The notes beneath the pieces were generated by a model that saw only the letters and a program-made list of their open reading frames with translations, did no database searches and was not told where the DNA came from. Source: Roseivirga thermotolerans (GTDB taxonomy: Bacteria; Bacteroidota; Bacteroidia; Cytophagales; Cyclobacteriaceae). From it: a DNA stretch of 64,000 nt. The position numbers were made by a program, and so were the translations under genes. The stretch covers positions 558,001 to 622,000 of the forward strand of contig NZ_BNAG01000003.1 in assembly GCF_014653175.1 (NCBI RefSeq), read 5' to 3'. This document shows positions 63,527-64,000 of this stretch, piece by piece; positions within the stretch are counted from its first letter, which is position 1; each line of letters starts with the position of its first letter.

Positions 63527-64000
63527 CTCCATATTTTTTCAGCAAGGGCAGTACTTTATCCATCGGTAGTGCTTCAATGGTTCGGCCGTTGCCTTCCATG
63601 CGTTTAGCCGCTATTAGCGAATTAATTATGGCTTCTTCGGTGGCTTCAATGGCGGCCATAAATAATGGCGATATGTTGTCATTTCTCAATACATTGCCTG
63701 TGTCGGTTGTATGAGCGGTTTGGTATGCAATTCTCATGTTTTCGGCTGTAGAGGCAGCTACTACATAGTCTCCACTACCGTTGGAGGCGATTCCCCCGGT
63801 TTTGGCCAATCCCAACATGGCTCTTTTGGCCAGCCTTTCCAGTTGTCTGGCATCCAGGGGAGCGTCAGTCAAAACTACAATCATGCATGAACCATCACTT
63901 TTCTCAATAGCACTCCTGAACGGGTACCGGTTAAGTTCTTGTCCTATGGGAGCTCCGGCAATGGTTAGGTTGCCGCCAAAGTTCGATTGTACCAGAACGC
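63516..64000 (-). CDS. P1-family peptidase (DmpA/BapA-like), 5' truncated
   Basis: Only the C-terminal 161 or so residues lie in the window; the frame is open to the right edge. It matches the N-terminal-nucleophile P1 peptidase family (L-aminopeptidase DmpA, beta-peptidyl aminopeptidase BapA): LVQSNFGGNLTIAGAPIGQE, then DGSCMIVVLTDAPLDARQLE. By analogy with DmpA, the Gly-Ser bond in DGSC is the self-cleavage site and the serine becomes the nucleophile. LAKRAMLGLAKTGGIASNGS and GDYVVAASTAEN follow, as in the family. The ATG at 63884 is internal. Convergent with MarR, overlapping by 11 bases. Confidence 0.85.
   Translation of the reverse strand, partial: VLVQSNFGGNLTIAGAPIGQELNRYPFRSAIEKSDGSCMIVVLTDAPLDARQLERLAKRAMLGLAKTGGIASNGSGDYVVAASTAENMRIAYQTAHTTDTGNVLRNDNISPLFMAAIEATEEAIINSLIAAKRMEGNGRTIEALPMDKVLPLLKKYGVTR

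Overview
The window looks like a chromosomal stretch of a Bacteroidota bacterium, most likely an aerobic, probably marine member of the Cytophagales/Cytophagia. This rests on gene content: menaquinone genes, lpxK, a Porin_10-type porin, DUF3078, DUF5723, DUF6913 and CdsZ-type proteins, a histone H1-like protein, an AOS-family lipid enzyme and a split L-serine dehydratase. Several promoters fit the Bacteroidota pattern TTTG-N18-20-TAnnTTTG, and most starts lack Shine-Dalgarno sequences. The genus is inference. No rRNA, tRNA, CRISPR array, phage or intact insertion sequence was seen. About 60 genes are called, including four too short for a usual 60-codon cut-off: a DUF4177-like protein, an Arc-type ribbon-helix-helix protein, a histone H1-like protein and a PspC protein read from its inner ATG.

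Layout. 0-18.3 kb is mostly housekeeping and envelope: the end of a CarboxypepD_reg-like protein; a tightly overlapped menI-like/menF/menD operon; a histidine phosphatase; a Nif3-CdsZ-TPR operon; lpxK with a porin; DUF3078; miaE; a small basic protein with an HHIRP motif; a serine hydrolase; an alpha/beta hydrolase; a TlpA-like thioredoxin protein and a YdeI-like protein. 18.3-31 kb is the accessory part. It holds leuS but also a gene-free tract packed with palindromes (18.34-19.24 kb), a Calx-beta lipoprotein, a possible immunity-type protein, an outer-membrane barrel, a cysteine-rich thaumatin-like protein, a DUF4197 lipoprotein and an unrecognised 550-residue protein. A composite palindromic repeat occurs as 2.4 tandem copies at 27.7-28.3 kb and as one inverted diverged copy at 18.4 kb. 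A MITE-like element sits at 26.0 kb.

31-46 kb carries a peroxiredoxin, a GtrA/GT39 pair, a five-gene operon (SPFH, DUF4177-like, Arc RHH, zinc ribbon, SdpI) behind a near-perfect promoter, a D-threonine aldolase-like enzyme, an ABC permease with a structured leader, an envelope set (EEP hydrolase, PspC, lipoprotein, DUF5723) and an MMPL/RND transporter. 46-64 kb holds thyA, a class IV aminotransferase, sdaAB, a TolC/adaptor pair, an accC-DUF1015-maf operon, an AOS-family acyltransferase, a histone H1-like protein, the xseA-xseB-ligA-DUF6913-dapA operon, a sigma factor/anti-sigma candidate/Spy-like operon, a MarR regulator and the end of a P1-family peptidase.

The strongest themes are envelope building and homeostasis, quinone synthesis and DNA repair. 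Gene packing is very tight: six convergent gene pairs overlap at their 3' ends, and several operons use TAATG or ATGA overlaps. The best candidates for something undescribed are the SPFH-to-SdpI operon, the composite palindromic repeat, and the orphan proteins of the 24-30 kb accessory region.
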